Below are positions 35,331 to 42,990 of a stretch of 64,000 nucleotides of DNA, one piece after another (positions within the stretch are counted from its first letter, which is position 1; each line of letters opens with the position of its first letter). The stretch is taken from positions 4,462,001-4,526,000 of the forward strand of contig CP168152.1 of NCBI GenBank assembly GCA_041545745.1, in the 5' to 3' direction. Origin of the DNA: Stenotrophomonas indicatrix. GTDB lineage: Bacteria > Pseudomonadota > Gammaproteobacteria > Xanthomonadales > Xanthomonadaceae. A program made the position numbers and the translations under genes. The notes beneath the pieces are model-generated. The model was not told where the DNA came from and ran no database searches. It was given only the letters and a program-made list of their open reading frames with translations.

Positions 35331-35546
35331 TCAGCGCCAGAAATACCAGACGCCCCCCGCCAGCAGCGCCCCCAGCAACACCACCTGCACCACCACATAG
35401 CCCACGCCGCTGTCGCGCGATTCGGAGGTAATGCGCTTCCGCAGCGCCTCGCTCACATCCGGCGTCCCTTCCTGCTGTTCCTGCTCACGCAACGCCTGCG
35501 CCAGCGCGCGCTCTTCCGCATCGCGGGAATCGGTCGGTCGTTTCAC
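35331..35546 (-). CDS. Small single-span membrane protein paired with the ECF sigma factor
   Basis: A 71-residue protein: a charged N-terminus (MKRPTDSRDAEERALAQALR), a helical stretch rich in Glu/Gln, then one C-terminal transmembrane helix (VGYVVVQVVLLGALLAGGVWYFWR). The ATG overlaps the sigma-factor TGA by 4 bases. That place is normally taken by an anti-sigma factor, and the cytosolic-helix-plus-one-span layout could serve as one, although it lacks a recognisable zinc-binding ZAS motif. Function is inferred from position only. Confidence 0.7.
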   Translation of the reverse strand: MKRPTDSRDAEERALAQALREQEQQEGTPDVSEALRKRITSESRDSGVGYVVVQVVLLGALLAGGVWYFWR

Positions 35547-36196
35547 AACAGCTCTCCGGCGGTGGCATGCCGCACCAGTTCCTGTTTCAGGACCTGGCGC
35601 GCACGGTACAGGTGGCTCTTGATGGTACCGCGGGCCAGGCCTGTCACCTGTTCGATCTCGGCCAGATCGAAATCCTCCAGATAATGCAGGCCTACGATCA
35701 GGCGCTGCGGTGCACTCAATCGTTCCAGCGCCGCGCCGAGGTGGCGGCCGGCCTGCAATGTCTCGCTGAGTTCGGAAGGACCCGGCCCCCCGTCACCAAC
35801 CCCCAGCTCCTCGGGCGCTTCCACCGCCACCATCCACTGCGCTTCCAGCCGCCGCCGCCGCAGGTACTGCAGCGCGGTGGTGTAGGCCACGCGCGAAATC
35901 CAGGTGCGCAGCGAGGATTCGAAACGGAACCGGTGCAGCTGGCGGAATGCCGCCAGGAACGTTTCCTGCAACAGGTCGGCCACCTGGTCGCGGTCGCCGA
36001 CCACGCGGCCGATCACATGCGCGCAGGTGCGCTGATGTGTTTCCACCAGCTGCGCGAAGGCCGGTTGCGAGCCGTCGATGATCGCGCGCACCAATACCTG
36101 GTCCGCATCCAGCGGCTCGGCGGGTGTGGTTGCCGCCGCGGCATCCGGTCGATGCCGCCCCCGCAATGCAGCCAGCGCTCCCCTGAGCAGGCTCAT
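35543..36196 (-). CDS. ECF-type RNA polymerase sigma factor
   Basis: A 217-residue sigma-70-family ECF factor. Region 2 is ADQVLVRAIIDGSQPAFAQLVETHQ...RVVGDRDQVADLLQETFLAAFRQLHRFRFESSLRTWISRVAYTTALQYLRRRR and region 4 is LERLSAPQRLIVGLHYLEDFDLAEIEQVTGLARGTIKSHLYRARQVLKQEL. A ~30-residue N-terminal extension (RGRHRPDAAAATTPAEP) is unusual but low-complexity. It is coupled downstream to a 71-residue membrane protein and lies 37 bases after another membrane protein gene, so the three form a cassette. The inducing signal is unknown. Confidence 0.9.
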   Translation of the reverse strand: MSLLRGALAALRGRHRPDAAAATTPAEPLDADQVLVRAIIDGSQPAFAQLVETHQRTCAHVIGRVVGDRDQVADLLQETFLAAFRQLHRFRFESSLRTWISRVAYTTALQYLRRRRLEAQWMVAVEAPEELGVGDGGPGPSELSETLQAGRHLGAALERLSAPQRLIVGLHYLEDFDLAEIEQVTGLARGTIKSHLYRARQVLKQELVRHATAGELL

Positions 36197-36233
36197 GCGT
36201 GGGGCTTCCCCTGTGCCCGCAGCATGCGCCGGC

Positions 36234-36563
36234 TCAGCCCTTGCGCACTGCGGGGCGGGTGAAGTACCAGGCCAGCAGCTGACCCAGGCCGGCGCTGCCG
36301 ACCATCGCGGCGGCGGCGCCGAACGTCAGGTCGCGTGCACCGATGGCCTCCAGCAGCGCCATGGCCAGTGCCAGGCACACCAGGCTGATGCCCCAGCGCA
36401 GCGCGCCCTGGCGGCGGCGCTCCTCTTCCAGCAGCGCCAGCGAGCGGATCACCTCTTCCGGCACGTGCGGCGCCACCAGCTTGCTGCGCGCACGCGCATC
36501 GGCGATGGCATGGATCGCATAGGCGGTGCAGATGAAGAGGGTGATCGGGATGAGTTCCTGCAT
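36234..36563 (-). CDS. Small membrane protein upstream of the ECF sigma gene
   Basis: A 109-residue protein with three hydrophobic stretches: an N-terminal one (LIPITLFICTAYAIHAIAD), then WGISLVCLALAMALLEAI and AAAAMVGSAGLGQLLAWYF. A charged stretch (HVPEEVIRSLALLEEERRR) separates the first from the rest. The upstream sequence CAGGAGCACGACC gives a good ribosome site. It resembles DUF6249-like small proteins found upstream of sigma factors, but I do not assign a function. It is probably co-transcribed with the sigma factor. Confidence 0.75.
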   Translation of the reverse strand: MQELIPITLFICTAYAIHAIADARARSKLVAPHVPEEVIRSLALLEEERRRQGALRWGISLVCLALAMALLEAIGARDLTFGAAAAMVGSAGLGQLLAWYFTRPAVRKG

Positions 36564-36730
36564 GGTCGTGCTCCTGTCCGCTGGATGATGCGGGTTCAGG
36601 AGATTGGATGCGCGGCCCTGCCGACCGGTTGCACCGCTTTGCCGATCCCGCTGCCATGACCTGTGGCCCCCTCCCCCGGCCCTTGCGGCTGCTACGCTTG
36701 CCCGGTTTCCTCTTCTGGTGCTGTCCGCCC

Positions 36731-39103
36731 ATGTCCCGAGTGCTGCCCCTGTCCCTCCTGCTGTCTGCCGTGCTGGCCGCTCCGGCCGCCCAGGCCGCGC
36801 CGACGCCGATCACCATCGAACAGGCCATGGCCGACCCGGACTGGATCGGTCCGCCGGTGGAGAAGGCCTGGTGGTCGTGGAACAGCCAGCAGGTGGAATA
36901 CCAGCTCAAGCGCAACGGCAGCCCGGTGCGCGACACCTTCCGCCAGCCGGTGGCCGGTGGCGTGGCCGCACAGGTGGCCGATGACCAGCGTGGCAGCCTG
37001 GACGTGGCCGATCCGGTCTATGACCGCAGCCGCAGCCGCAGCGCCTTCGTGCGCAACGGCGATGTGTTCGTCCGCGACCTGCGCAGCGGCGCGCTGACCC
37101 AGCTGACCCGCAGCAACGAACGCGCCGCAGGCGTGAACTTCGCCGCCGACAACGGCGTGATCTGGCGCGTCGGCCAGAACTGGTTCCACTGGACCGCCGC
37201 CAGCGGTGTGCAGCAGGTGGCCAGCCTGAAGGCCGACAAGGATCCGAGCACGCCGCCGAAGGCCGACGTGCTGCGCGACCAGCAGCTGCGCACGCTGGAA
37301 ACCCTGCGTCGCGACCGCGAACAGCGCGAGGCGCTGAAGGACCAGGACCAGCGCTGGCGCCAGGCCGACCCGACCCGCGCACCGGGCCCGGTGTTCCTGG
37401 GAGCCGACGTCGAGATCGTCGACAGCGTGCTGTCGCCGGACCTGGGCCACCTGATCGTGACCACCAAGCCGAAGGACTTCGATGACGGCCGCGGCGGCAA
37501 GATGCCGCTGTACGTGACCGAGTCAGGCTATGAGGAAACCGAGGACACCCGTCAGCGCGTCGGCCGCAACGGCTTCGAGCCGCACACCCTGTGGTTCGTG
37601 GATGTACGCAGCGGCAAGGCCGAGAAGCTGTCGCTGTCCAGCCTGCCGGGCATCGGCACCGATCCGCTGGCCGCGCTGCGCCGCAAGGCCGGCAAGGACG
37701 CACTGAAGGGCGACCGCAGCGTGCAGGTGATGAGCGATTTCATGGGCGGTGGCATCCGTTGGAGCGCTGACGGCCAGCAGGCCGCGGTGATGCTGCGTGC
37801 CAACGACAACAAGGACCGCTGGATCGTCAGCGTTGCCGCTGCCGATGGCCGCGTGCAGAACCGCCACCGGCTGACCGACAACGCCTGGATCAACTGGGGC
37901 TTCAACGATTTCGGCTGGATGGCCGATGGCCGCACACTGTGGCTGCTGTCTGAAGAATCCGGCTTCTCGCACCTGTACATCCAGGCCGGCGGCGGCAAGC
38001 CGCAGGCGCTGACCAGCGGCAAGTGGGAGACCTCGGCGCCGGTGCTGTCGGCCGACGGCAAGGGCTTCTACTTCCTGTGCAACCAGCAGGCCCCGCATGA
38101 CTACGAAGTCTGCGCGGTCGATACCACTGCCCGCCAGGTGCGCGAGCTGACCAACCTCAACGGCGTGGAAGACTTCTCGCTGTCGCCGGACGGCCAGCAG
38201 CTGCTGGTGCGCTATTCCGGCGCCTACCTGCCGGCGCAGCTGGCGGTGGTGCCGAGCACCGGTGCTGGCCAGGCGCGCGTGCTGACCGACACCCGCACCG
38301 CCGAGTACAAGGCGCGCCAGTGGGTCCAGCCGAAGCTGGTGGCGGTGCCATCCAAGCATGGCGCCGGCGTGGTCTGGGCCAAGTACTACGAACCAGAAAA
38401 CAAGGAAGCCGGCAAGAAGTACCCGATCGTGATGTTCGTGCACGGTGCCGGCTACCTGCAGAACGTGCACCAGCGTTACCCGGCCTACTTCCGCGAGCAG
38501 ATGTTCCACAACCTGCTGGTGCAGAAGGGTTACATCGTGCTGGACATGGACTACCGCGGCAGCGAGGGCTACGGCCGCGACTGGCGCACGGCGATCTACC
38601 GCAACATGGGCCACCCGGAGCTGGAAGACTACAAGGACGGCCTGGACTGGCTGGTCGACACCCAGCAGGGTGACCGTGACCACGCCGGCATCTACGGTGG
38701 TTCCTACGGCGGTTTCATGACCTTCATGGCGCTGTTCCGCTCGCCGGGCACGTTCAAGGCCGGCGCTGCGCTGCGCCCGGTGGTCGACTGGCACCAGTAC
38801 AACCACGGCTACACCAGCAACATCCTCAACACCCCGGACATCGACCCGGAGGCGTACCGCGTGTCGTCGCCGATCGAGTACGCACAGAACCTGCAGGACA
38901 GCCTGCTGATCGCCCACGGCATGATGGACGACAACGTGTTCTTCCAGGATTCGGTGAACCTGACCCAGCGCCTGATCGAACTGCACAAGGACAACTGGTC
39001 GATCGCGCCGTACCCGCTGGAGCGCCACGGCTACGTGCGTGCCGACTCCTGGCTGGACCAGTACAAGCGCATCCTCAAGCTGTTCGAGCAGAACCTGAAG
39101 TGA
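36731..39103 (+). CDS. Secreted S9 prolyl oligopeptidase / DPP-IV-like peptidase
   Basis: A 790-residue periplasmic or secreted serine peptidase. The signal peptide is MSRVLPLSLLLSAVLAAPAAQA. The first ~500 residues are a beta-propeller, including HTLWFVDVRSGKAEKL. The last ~250 are the alpha/beta-hydrolase with Ser658 in YGGSYGGFMTF, Asp733 or Asp734 in HGMMDDNVFF and His766 in ERHGYV. It is larger than the well-studied S. maltophilia DPP-IV (~740 residues), so it is a paralogue of the S9 clan. It would remove dipeptides or short peptides from proline-containing substrates. Start ATG at 36731 chosen for the signal peptide; the frame upstream is not family-like. Confidence 0.9.
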   Translation: MSRVLPLSLLLSAVLAAPAAQAAPTPITIEQAMADPDWIGPPVEKAWWSWNSQQVEYQLKRNGSPVRDTFRQPVAGGVAAQVADDQRGSLDVADPVYDRSRSRSAFVRNGDVFVRDLRSGALTQLTRSNERAAGVNFAADNGVIWRVGQNWFHWTAASGVQQVASLKADKDPSTPPKADVLRDQQLRTLETLRRDREQREALKDQDQRWRQADPTRAPGPVFLGADVEIVDSVLSPDLGHLIVTTKPKDFDDGRGGKMPLYVTESGYEETEDTRQRVGRNGFEPHTLWFVDVRSGKAEKLSLSSLPGIGTDPLAALRRKAGKDALKGDRSVQVMSDFMGGGIRWSADGQQAAVMLRANDNKDRWIVSVAAADGRVQNRHRLTDNAWINWGFNDFGWMADGRTLWLLSEESGFSHLYIQAGGGKPQALTSGKWETSAPVLSADGKGFYFLCNQQAPHDYEVCAVDTTARQVRELTNLNGVEDFSLSPDGQQLLVRYSGAYLPAQLAVVPSTGAGQARVLTDTRTAEYKARQWVQPKLVAVPSKHGAGVVWAKYYEPENKEAGKKYPIVMFVHGAGYLQNVHQRYPAYFREQMFHNLLVQKGYIVLDMDYRGSEGYGRDWRTAIYRNMGHPELEDYKDGLDWLVDTQQGDRDHAGIYGGSYGGFMTFMALFRSPGTFKAGAALRPVVDWHQYNHGYTSNILNTPDIDPEAYRVSSPIEYAQNLQDSLLIAHGMMDDNVFFQDSVNLTQRLIELHKDNWSIAPYPLERHGYVRADSWLDQYKRILKLFEQNLK

Positions 39104-39519
39104 GTGTTGCCGCGGCCACGATCCACATCGTGGCCGCGGTCATCCTCGATGATCGCGGCCGGGCGCTGGTGGTGCGCAAGCACGGTGCCAGCCGTTTCAT
39201 CCAGCCGGGCGGCAAGCCCGACCCGGGCGAGCAGCCGCTGCAGGCCCTGGCACGCGAACTGGACGAGGAACTGGGCGTGCAGCTGCACGCTGCCTCCGCC
39301 ATCGCACTCGGGAATTTCGAGGACTGGGCAGTGAACGAGCCCGGTCACCGCGTGCAGGCGCAGGCCTGGCGGGTGTGGATCGAAGGTGAGCCGTGCGCGC
39401 GTGCGGAGATCGCCGAACTGGCCTGGGTACCGCTGCGGCCGCCGCACGGCCTGCCCTTGGCACCCTTGAGCGAACACCATATCCTGCCGGCGGTCGCTGC
39501 CCTGGCGACGGCCCGCTGA
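39100..39519 (+). CDS. Nudix hydrolase
   Basis: A 139-residue Nudix protein. The Nudix box is GGKPDPGEQPLQALARELDEELGV, which fits GX5EX7REUXEEXGU exactly. It starts with GTG at 39100, overlapping the peptidase TGA (GTGA), so it is translationally coupled. The substrate (nucleotide or nucleotide-sugar pyrophosphate) cannot be told from sequence. Cytosolic. Confidence 0.9.
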   Translation: MSVAAATIHIVAAVILDDRGRALVVRKHGASRFIQPGGKPDPGEQPLQALARELDEELGVQLHAASAIALGNFEDWAVNEPGHRVQAQAWRVWIEGEPCARAEIAELAWVPLRPPHGLPLAPLSEHHILPAVAALATAR

Positions 39520-39549
39520 CCCGGCGGGCATCACTCAGCCGGACAACGG

Positions 39550-40113
39550 ATGTCAGCTTCCATTCCCCCGATTCCAGCACCCGCCCCACCGCCACCCAGC
39601 AACTGGGTCGGCGCGGTGGCGCAGGGCTCGTTCTGGCTGAGCCTGCTGGTCACCCTCTACTTCCTCGCGCAGGCGCTGATGGCTGCGGTACTGGCCCGCA
39701 CCGGGTTCTGGACCACGCTGGTGACACTGGCATGGGAACAGCAGCTCGACGGCAGCCTGTGGTGGATGCTGAAACACCCAGCGGCCACCTCGCTGCTGGT
39801 TGCCCTGCTCTGCCTGGTCTCGACCCTGGCCAGCTGGGGCCTGTGGCGCGGGCGACGATGGGGCCTGTGGGCCTATGTGTGGATGCTGGCCCTGAGCGCG
39901 CTGGCCAACTTCGTGATCGCCTGGTGGATGGACCGCCTGCTGCTGGTGTTGATCGCGCTGCTCGCCAGCGACCCGTCGGCGCAGCATGAGCTGCAGGTGC
40001 AGCGCGTGCTGTTCACCCTGACCCTGGTCGGCACCTCGGTGCTGTTCGCGGGGCTGCAGGGCTGGCTCGGCTGGCGCCTGCTGCGGCCGGACATCCGCGC
40101 GCGCTTCCACTGA
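39550..40113 (+). CDS. Four-helix membrane protein of unknown function
   Basis: A 187-residue protein with a proline-rich start (IPPIPAPAPPPPSNW) and four transmembrane stretches: FWLSLLVTLYFLAQALMAAVLA, ATSLLVALLCLVSTLASWGL, WAYVWMLALSALANFVIAWWM-RLLLVLIALLAS, and VLFTLTLVGTSVLFAGLQGWLGW. No recognised family. It lies 30 bases downstream of the Nudix gene and 36 upstream of the next gene, in the same direction. Confidence 0.72.
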   Translation: MSASIPPIPAPAPPPPSNWVGAVAQGSFWLSLLVTLYFLAQALMAAVLARTGFWTTLVTLAWEQQLDGSLWWMLKHPAATSLLVALLCLVSTLASWGLWRGRRWGLWAYVWMLALSALANFVIAWWMDRLLLVLIALLASDPSAQHELQVQRVLFTLTLVGTSVLFAGLQGWLGWRLLRPDIRARFH

Positions 40114-40149
40114 GCCTCTCCCGCGTTCCGCCTTTGACAAGGACCTCGC

Positions 40150-41325
40150 ATGCCTGCCCTGCTCCGGATGTTGCTGGTCGTCACTGCGCTGCTGCTGACT
40201 ACCCCGCCAGCGCCGGCCGCAGCCTCCGCTTCCACGCCCGCGCCGCTGCGATGTGGCCGGTACGTCAATGCGCAGAGTGACACCGCGCTGGTGATCGACT
40301 CACACAACCGGGGTCGTCGCCTGGCGATGGCCTTTGATCTCGAATCGCTGCAGATCGAACGCGATGGCAGCGGCCTGGTGCTGGTCAACCTGGATGACGG
40401 CGTGGCAACAGCACTCACTGCCAGTGCCGATGGCAGACGCATCAACGACACGCTGCAGGACTACCAGCTGCGTGCACCGGCGGTCTGCCAGCCGGTGGCC
40501 GTGAACGCCGCCGGCAGTTGCTTGGCCGATGCGAACCGCTGCATCGCTCGTCTGCACGCGGCGACGCCGCCGCAGCTGCTGACCGCCGGCGTGGGCGCGG
40601 CCTGCAGCGGCCTGTTGCTGGGCTACGTGGACGATGCGTTCCTCGCTGCCGCGTCTGCCATGGGCGTAGCGCTGGCTACCGCCGCACCGGCGCCCTGCAC
40701 TACCGATGCGGAGCGCGAGGAGGTACTGACCTGCCGTGATGCCAGTCGTGACGCGTTGGCCGCCGCCGTGGCACAGGCCAGCGGCCAGGCGTTCGCCCGC
40801 GGCATCAATCCAGCGTGGGTGGAACTGCCGGCGGCGCAACGCGACCAGCTGCAGCAGCTGTGCCTGCAGCAGCGCGCTGGCCGCTTCTGCACCGAAGTGG
40901 CCGAGCGGCAGTTGAATGCGCGCGATCCGCGGGCGGCCGTGCAGGCGTTGCAGGCGGTCTGCGATAGCGGTCGCTACAGCGCATGCGAACGGGTCGAGCC
41001 CCTGCAGGCGCTCGGTGCTGCATTGCGCCTGGTCGACGCGACCGAGTCGCCCTGTGGCCTGTACCGGGCCGACGGCGGCACGCTCGATGCGGTTGCGTTC
41101 GGCGACGATGGCCACGCGACGATCGATAGCCAGCGCTCGCAGGTGCGACTGCTGGACGGTGCCATCCATCTGCGCAATGACCACGGCAGCGATTACGTGC
41201 TGCGCCTGCTGGCCAATGGCGACCTGCTGGGCATGGATGCCTGGACCGGCTACCAGCGTTACCGGCGTCAGCCCGGCGCGGCGCAATGCGGCGCCAGCGA
41301 GGGCCCACCCACGTCCCTGCGGTAA
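40150..41325 (+). CDS. Secreted Cys-rich protein of unknown function
   Basis: A 391-residue exported protein with a signal peptide ([22 protein letters not shown], cleaved near ASA). The mature part contains about ten Cys ([82 protein letters not shown]), spaced in pairs as in disulfide-stabilised periplasmic proteins. The middle ([22 protein letters not shown]) looks like a Sel1-type alpha-helical repeat. I do not assign a function. It lies 10 bases before hemF. Confidence 0.7.
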   Translation: MPALLRMLLVVTALLLTTPPAPAAASASTPAPLRCGRYVNAQSDTALVIDSHNRGRRLAMAFDLESLQIERDGSGLVLVNLDDGVATALTASADGRRINDTLQDYQLRAPAVCQPVAVNAAGSCLADANRCIARLHAATPPQLLTAGVGAACSGLLLGYVDDAFLAAASAMGVALATAAPAPCTTDAEREEVLTCRDASRDALAAAVAQASGQAFARGINPAWVELPAAQRDQLQQLCLQQRAGRFCTEVAERQLNARDPRAAVQALQAVCDSGRYSACERVEPLQALGAALRLVDATESPCGLYRADGGTLDAVAFGDDGHATIDSQRSQVRLLDGAIHLRNDHGSDYVLRLLANGDLLGMDAWTGYQRYRRQPGAAQCGASEGPPTSLR

Positions 41326-41335
41326 AGTACGCGCC

Positions 41336-42232
41336 ATGAACGAATTCGAGCGCGTTCGCGCCTACCTCACCGACCTGCAGGACCGCATCTGTGCGGCGAT
41401 CGAGTCCGCCGATGGCCGCGCACGCTTCCAGGAAGACCTGTGGCAGCGTGCCGAGGGCGGCGGTGGCCGCACCCGCGTGCTGCGCGATGGCGCGGTGTTC
41501 GAGCAGGCCGGCATCGGCTTTTCCGATGTGGCCGGCAGCCGCCTGCCGCCCTCAGCCTCGGCCAACCGGCCAGAGCTGGCCGGTGCCTCATGGCGCGCCA
41601 CCGGGGTGTCGCTGGTATTCCACCCGCTCAATCCCTACGTGCCGACCACCCATGCCAACGTGCGCTTCTTCCAGGCGCAGCGCGATGGCGAGGTAGTGGC
41701 CAGCTGGTTCGGCGGTGGTTTCGACCTGACCCCGTTCTACCCGTTCGACAAGGACGTGCAGCACTGGCATCGGGTGGCGCGCGATCTGTGCGCGCCGTTC
41801 GGTGAAGAGCGCTACGCCGCGCACAAGCGCTGGTGCGATGAGTATTTCTTCCTGCGCCATCGCAACGAAACACGTGGCGTGGGCGGTCTGTTCTTCGACG
41901 ATCTGCACGGCGATTTCGAGCGTGACTTCGCCTACCTGCGCGCGGTCGGCGATGGTTTCCTCGATGCGTATCTGCCGATCGTGCAGCAGCGCAAGGACAC
42001 GTCGTACGGCGAGCGCGAACGCGAGTTCCAGCTGTACCGACGTGGCCGCTACGTCGAGTTCAACCTGGTCTACGACCGCGGCACGCTGTTCGGCCTGCAG
42101 AGCGGTGGCCGCAGCGAGAGCATCCTGATGAGCCTGCCGCCGCGCGTGCGCTGGGAATATGGCTTCAGCCCCGACGAAGGCAGCGCCGAGGCGAGGCTGG
42201 CGGACTATCTGGTGCCCCGCGACTGGGGGTGA
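41336..42232 (+). CDS. hemF: Oxygen-dependent coproporphyrinogen III oxidase
   Basis: A 298-residue HemF, which oxidatively decarboxylates coproporphyrinogen III to protoporphyrinogen IX in haem synthesis, in the cytosol. Motifs: [23 protein letters not shown] (substrate His), [31 protein letters not shown], and [39 protein letters not shown] at the C-terminus. The length is the same as E. coli HemF. The start is at 41336, 10 bases after the preceding stop. Confidence 0.95.
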   Translation: MNEFERVRAYLTDLQDRICAAIESADGRARFQEDLWQRAEGGGGRTRVLRDGAVFEQAGIGFSDVAGSRLPPSASANRPELAGASWRATGVSLVFHPLNPYVPTTHANVRFFQAQRDGEVVASWFGGGFDLTPFYPFDKDVQHWHRVARDLCAPFGEERYAAHKRWCDEYFFLRHRNETRGVGGLFFDDLHGDFERDFAYLRAVGDGFLDAYLPIVQQRKDTSYGEREREFQLYRRGRYVEFNLVYDRGTLFGLQSGGRSESILMSLPPRVRWEYGFSPDEGSAEARLADYLVPRDWG

Positions 42233-42245
42233 TGTGTGGTTGTTG

Positions 42246-42315
42246 GTAGACGTCGAGCTTGCTCGACTGCTGTTGGCACCATGCAGAAGGCGGTCGAGCA
42301 AGCTCGACATGCACC
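42246..42315. repeat. SMAG-type palindrome pair
   Basis: GTAGACGTCGAGC, then GGTCGAGCAAGCTCGAC: two related hairpins with GTCGAG arms separated by 24 bases, between hemF and the decayed DUF421 gene. Confidence 0.7.
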
Positions 42316-42323
42316 ACAGCGCC

Positions 42324-42675
42324 TTACCTCTCCTTGCGGCGAGGAATGATGGTGATGTGACCGTTGGTCTCCAGCAGCGCCAGTTCCATCTCTTCCACGC
42401 CGATGCAGCTCTGCTGGCGCACGGCGACATCGAAATCGGCGCGGCTGTCCAGCTCGCGCCGTAGTTCAGCAGGATCAGCGTGGCGGCCAGCAGCAGGCCG
42501 CCGGCCAGCGAAGTATCGGTGCCCAGCAGCACGATCAGCAACACATCGAACGGGGTGATCTGCCCGGCGCGCGCTTGCCGCTCAGCCGGACCATGCCCAG
42601 CACCACCGCTTGGACCGCGGCCGCGCGCCGGATGAATTCCCACCACGGCATCGCCAGGGCGAACAGATCAGGCAT
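42324..42675 (-). pseudogene. Decayed YetF/DUF421 membrane protein gene
   Basis: Three pieces of one protein in different frames on the minus strand. The first, from ATG 42675, reads MPDLFALAMPWWEFIRRAAA and MVRLSGKR, the DUF421 N-terminus. A frameshift follows; the next frame reads GQITPFDVLLIVLLGTD and LLLAATLILLNYG, the second and third DUF421 segments with residues missing between them. A second shift leads to VRQQSCIGVEEMELALLETN ending NGHITIIPRRKER, the family C-terminus, with most of the central domain deleted. Two frameshifts and two deletions make a functional product unlikely. It sits between hemF and the polA-linked small RNA. Confidence 0.8.
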
Positions 42676-42726
42676 TGCGGGTTTCCCTGCTGAGCGATGG
42701 CCGGCGTGGCGCAGCAGCGCACAAAT

Positions 42727-42763
42727 AAAAAAGCCCCGCTGACCAGGGGGAGGTCAACGGGGC
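42727..42763 (-). terminator. Rho-independent terminator of the small RNA
   Basis: GCCCCGTTGACC, loop TCCCCCT, GGTCAGCGGGGC, then TTTTTT on the minus strand. A 12-bp stem with one mismatch and an uninterrupted T tract is the strongest terminator seen in this part of the window. Confidence 0.85.
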
Positions 42764-42847
42764 CGGGGAACGGGCGCTTGGGGAGGAGCCCCCGTTCCGA
42801 GATCTGCTCCAGGGGATGGGAGAGATCCATAACAGGCATTGCGCCTG
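42727..42847 (-). ncRNA. sX13-like small RNA with C-rich loops
   Basis: On the minus strand a -10 like TATAAC (42854-42859) is followed by about 120 bases that fold into three hairpins with C-rich loops or bulges: one around CTCCCATCCCCTGGAG, one GGAACGGG...CCCGTTCC with CTCCTCCCC inside, and a terminator GCCCCGTTGACC/GGTCAGCGGGGC with CTCCCCC in its loop. The terminator is followed by TTTTTT. The size, the C-rich loops and the position beyond polA match what I recall of the xanthomonad sX13 RNA, a C-rich post-transcriptional regulator. The 5' end is estimated. No protein-coding gene fits here. Confidence 0.7.
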
Positions 42848-42990
42848 TCGGGAGTTATAGAAGCACTCCGAACACTAACGGTTCGTGAAGGGGCCCAATT
42901 TAATAAGCGCCCCTCAGGGAAACATTCATGTTCGAGTCAGAAATATCAACCAAATGAATGAATTCACGGCATTTTCGGCCTGAATACGAC

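Noticed and set aside
42582..42839. An 85-codon frame on the minus strand (MPVMDLSHPLEQ)
   Set aside because: It runs through the small RNA, its terminator and the broken DUF421 gene, and its second half is out-of-frame DUF421 sequence.
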